NCBI GenBank assembly: GCA_943735955.1
Contig: OX030959.1
Coordinates: forward strand, 2,078,772-2,142,771
Direction: 5' to 3'
Length of the DNA: 64,000 nucleotides
Source of the DNA: Piscicola geometra
Lineage: Eukaryota; Annelida; Clitellata; Hirudinida; Piscicolidae
A program made the translations under genes and the position numbers. Position 1 is the first letter of the stretch, and every line of letters begins with the position of its first letter. Below the pieces are notes generated by a model. It searched no databases and was not told the origin of the DNA. It saw only the letters and a list, made by a program, of their open reading frames with translations. Below are positions 61,501-64,000 of the stretch, piece by piece.

Positions 61501-64000
61501 TGCAATAAAAGATTTATGAACCTTTTTAGCCCTCAAAATATCACTCTTTTGATCAAAGTGTAAGCTAGCATGTGGAATAATATATTTGAAAGAAATTCTT
61601 TCAAAGAATTAAACTTTTTATAAAAAGTTAATTTTAAGTTATATAAAATTTAATTTAGTTACAATTTTTTTTTTAATATTCGTGTTTGTATTTATTGTCT
61701 ATAAAGCTGCTTGCAAAAAGCAAAGGCTAATAAACAAGAGTATAACACAAGTTTATTTCTATCTTTGACAGCCTAATAAACTTCTTTTTTACATATAAGA
61801 GTAAAAAAACGCAGTAATAACTTTTATATTGAGTTTTTCACAGAAAATACATTATATTTTTTTTCCTAATGCCAAGGGTTTTTTACGAATACTGTTTAAG
61901 AAAGCTTCAAAACGTCAAGAAAAAACAAGTTATAAAACATATTCTACAGTTGAAAATGACCTTTTGAAGAAAAAGAAATGTTTTTTAAAATTTGGTATAA
62001 TCCAAAAAATAATAAAATAATTTTTTAAATATTTTTTTACACAAATAAAAGTTTGAAAATAATCACGTTTAACGATATTTACATTTGAAAACGGAATGTC
62101 TTAAAATAGTTATTTTGCATTTAGAAACTAAATATTTGTGTAAACTGTAAACGCTCAACCCTTCAAATTGACTTTCTATTCTTGAATAAACATCCGGCAC
62201 AAAAGTTTCTAAAACCCGATCAAATGATCATAAGCAACTCTTCGTCATTCATTTTTTCCTTGTCCTCAATCTTTCCTTTTGTAACTTTTTCCTTGCAAAC
62301 CATTACCCATTTACTCCAAAATATTAAATTAAAACTTTTTATTAGAATTTTTAAAACTGAAAGCTGTTGAAAAATTGGGTTGATGGCTTTATGAGGGGGT
62401 TTGGCATATATAGGAGGAGTAGAATCCCCATCATCTCTCGTCCATTCCCACTTGCTATCCCTTCTTACCTTCTTACAACTGCATCTTGTGTATTGATTCA
62501 GAGAAAGAACAATTGATCAGATGAATCTAGAGACTCTTGCAGGCAAGTCACTAATGAGAACGTAGGAGAAATCAAAAAGTGCCAAAGATAAGAATAAAAA
62601 TTATAATTGAAAGTATAAATAAAATTAAATGATAAAAAATAGAGTATAAAAATTAGGCTAGCATGCGTACGTGATAGAGAATGTTGTATGGCTTTTGCAG
62701 AAGAGGGTAGCAGGAAAGAAAGCGGGCATTAATTTGCGTTATCAAACAGGTCGATTGGATTCAGATTATGACAAGTGATTTATAAAAACGTTTTTGAAAA
62801 GTAAAAGAGTCGGAATTGAGAATAAAATTGAAGAAAGCTTGAGATGAAGCAGGTGTGATTGGTGAAGGCTGCCGAACAAAATAACAAGGAAACGCCAAAA
62901 AAGGACAGTAGAAAGCAAACGTCATCACGATTCACACAGCATTCAGTGATAAAGACAGCATAAAAAAATGGAAAGTAAAATAAGATTTATTCATTTATCG
63001 CTTAGTTATCGTTCTCATGTTAAACCTTTGATTTCTTTTTTATTGTTGCTTTCTTAAGCAGTCTAAATCGCAGACGCTTAAATTGATAAAGCTTCCTATT
63101 TCACAAATAAAAACGTTTTATGATTCACGTGTAAAAATACGGCGTGTAATAAACTATTTTTCACCCTCTAAATCAAATGAAATGCAGTTTCGAGCAAGAT
63201 AAAAGTGAATTTGCATGCTTGATAGGCACTCTTTGAACTGTGACCACGCATCGGCCTTTTAACACTGATTTAAATTTATAAATTCATGAAAACATTCATG
63301 AATTTTCAACGGTTTTCCATTTTTACCAAGTTTAATTTACCATCACTAGTCTATTTTAAAACAAATGATTCATGAGGGGGCTGCTTGCTTGGATAACAAG
63401 ATGTAATACAAGGTAAATAGAAGTATTCAAGGATGAATTGAAATATCAATTATGAATTTATTAATTTAATTTAAAGATTAATAAAAAACCGTTGAATTAA
63501 ACATAGTAAAATGGGAAACTCAGTTATAGTTGTCTTAGTATTAGAAAACTTTTAAGATTCATTTCCCAGCGTGCGATAATTCCGATTGGACGTGTTGATG
63601 GAATCCTGAAAGTTCTTACCTGCATTCAGCCTCAGGCATGGATGCATGTAAGCTCGACACCCATGTTGAACCCAGTATTTCCAAACTTAAAAAGAAGTCA
63701 ACTTGATACTTTAAGGATACCCTTCGGTTACGGATGAATGAATGCAAGAACACACAACACTGTCAAGTTATCGTCACGTTTTTAGTTCAAGTGCGCTTCT
63801 TTCAAAATGTCAATGGAACGTGGTTCTCATGGTTTATCGCTGTTTGTATCTTTCCAGAGTTATTTTTCAAAAGAATTATATCATGTTATTTTGCTATTTA
63901 TTGGTTTGTTGAAACGACATTGTAAAGTGTTTAGTCTAAAACCTTATGTGTTTTCGAGAAAAAATTAAAGACGAAACATCAAAGCGATATCAAGTGCTCG
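58590..64000. other. Intergenic region with no recognised gene
   Basis: More than 5 kb of AT-rich sequence. ATGGTGATG repeats lie at 59229-59272. A less AT-rich block lies at about 61150-61430. No ORF above about 80 codons and no family match were found on either strand. Confidence 0.55.
59229..59272. repeat. GATGATGGT repeat
   Basis: About five 9-base units (GTGATGATG) in tandem. Confidence 0.9.

Overview
This is nuclear DNA of an animal. Its genes have many small exons with GT-AG introns, an AT-rich background and very abundant simple repeats, minisatellites and transposon relics. Two genes of motile cilia (enkurin and DNAAF1) and a complete CBL ubiquitin ligase show a ciliated metazoan. 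The repeat landscape (CR1/L2-like LINE tails, a piggyBac relic, a tRNA-derived SINE) would suit a marine invertebrate, perhaps a lophotrochozoan, but the phylum cannot be settled from the sequence alone. All exon models were built by hand from splice sites, reading frame and family similarity, and every model closes in frame.

Layout: 1-3766 repeats and one SINE-like element, no gene seen; 3767-6461 (-) GPS2; 6870-19286 (+) CBL, 15 exons; 21114-29554 (-) ARMC8, 22 exons, with a dead piggyBac element in one intron; 30046-32161 (+) PRA1/RABAC1, with a truncated LINE in intron 2; 32963-40246 (-) a large type I membrane protein of about 1569 aa with Thr-rich, EB-repeat, SEA-like and EGF regions; 40698-44420 (+) an internally duplicated beta-trefoil (QxW) protein; 45439-46899 (-) enkurin; 47877-50432 (+) a divergent two-pore-domain potassium channel; 53248-54327 (+) an Aur1-like PAP2 enzyme; 55480-58585 (+) DNAAF1; 58586-64000 no gene seen.

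The first eight genes alternate strictly between strands. They form four head-to-head pairs whose start codons lie about 410 to 980 bases apart, so each pair probably shares a bidirectional promoter. GPS2 is a nuclear corepressor subunit, CBL and ARMC8 act in ubiquitin ligase systems, PRA1 acts in Rab membrane traffic, and enkurin and DNAAF1 serve motile cilia. Each cilia gene has an RFX-type X-box-like site just upstream of its start.

The most unusual observations are: potassium-channel pore loops that depart from the selectivity-filter consensus; the EB-repeat/SEA receptor-like protein with a 2.3-kb single exon; a beta-trefoil gene whose two halves share intron phases; and introns built from G/T-rich repeats at their 5' ends and C/A-rich repeats at their 3' ends, in genes on both strands.
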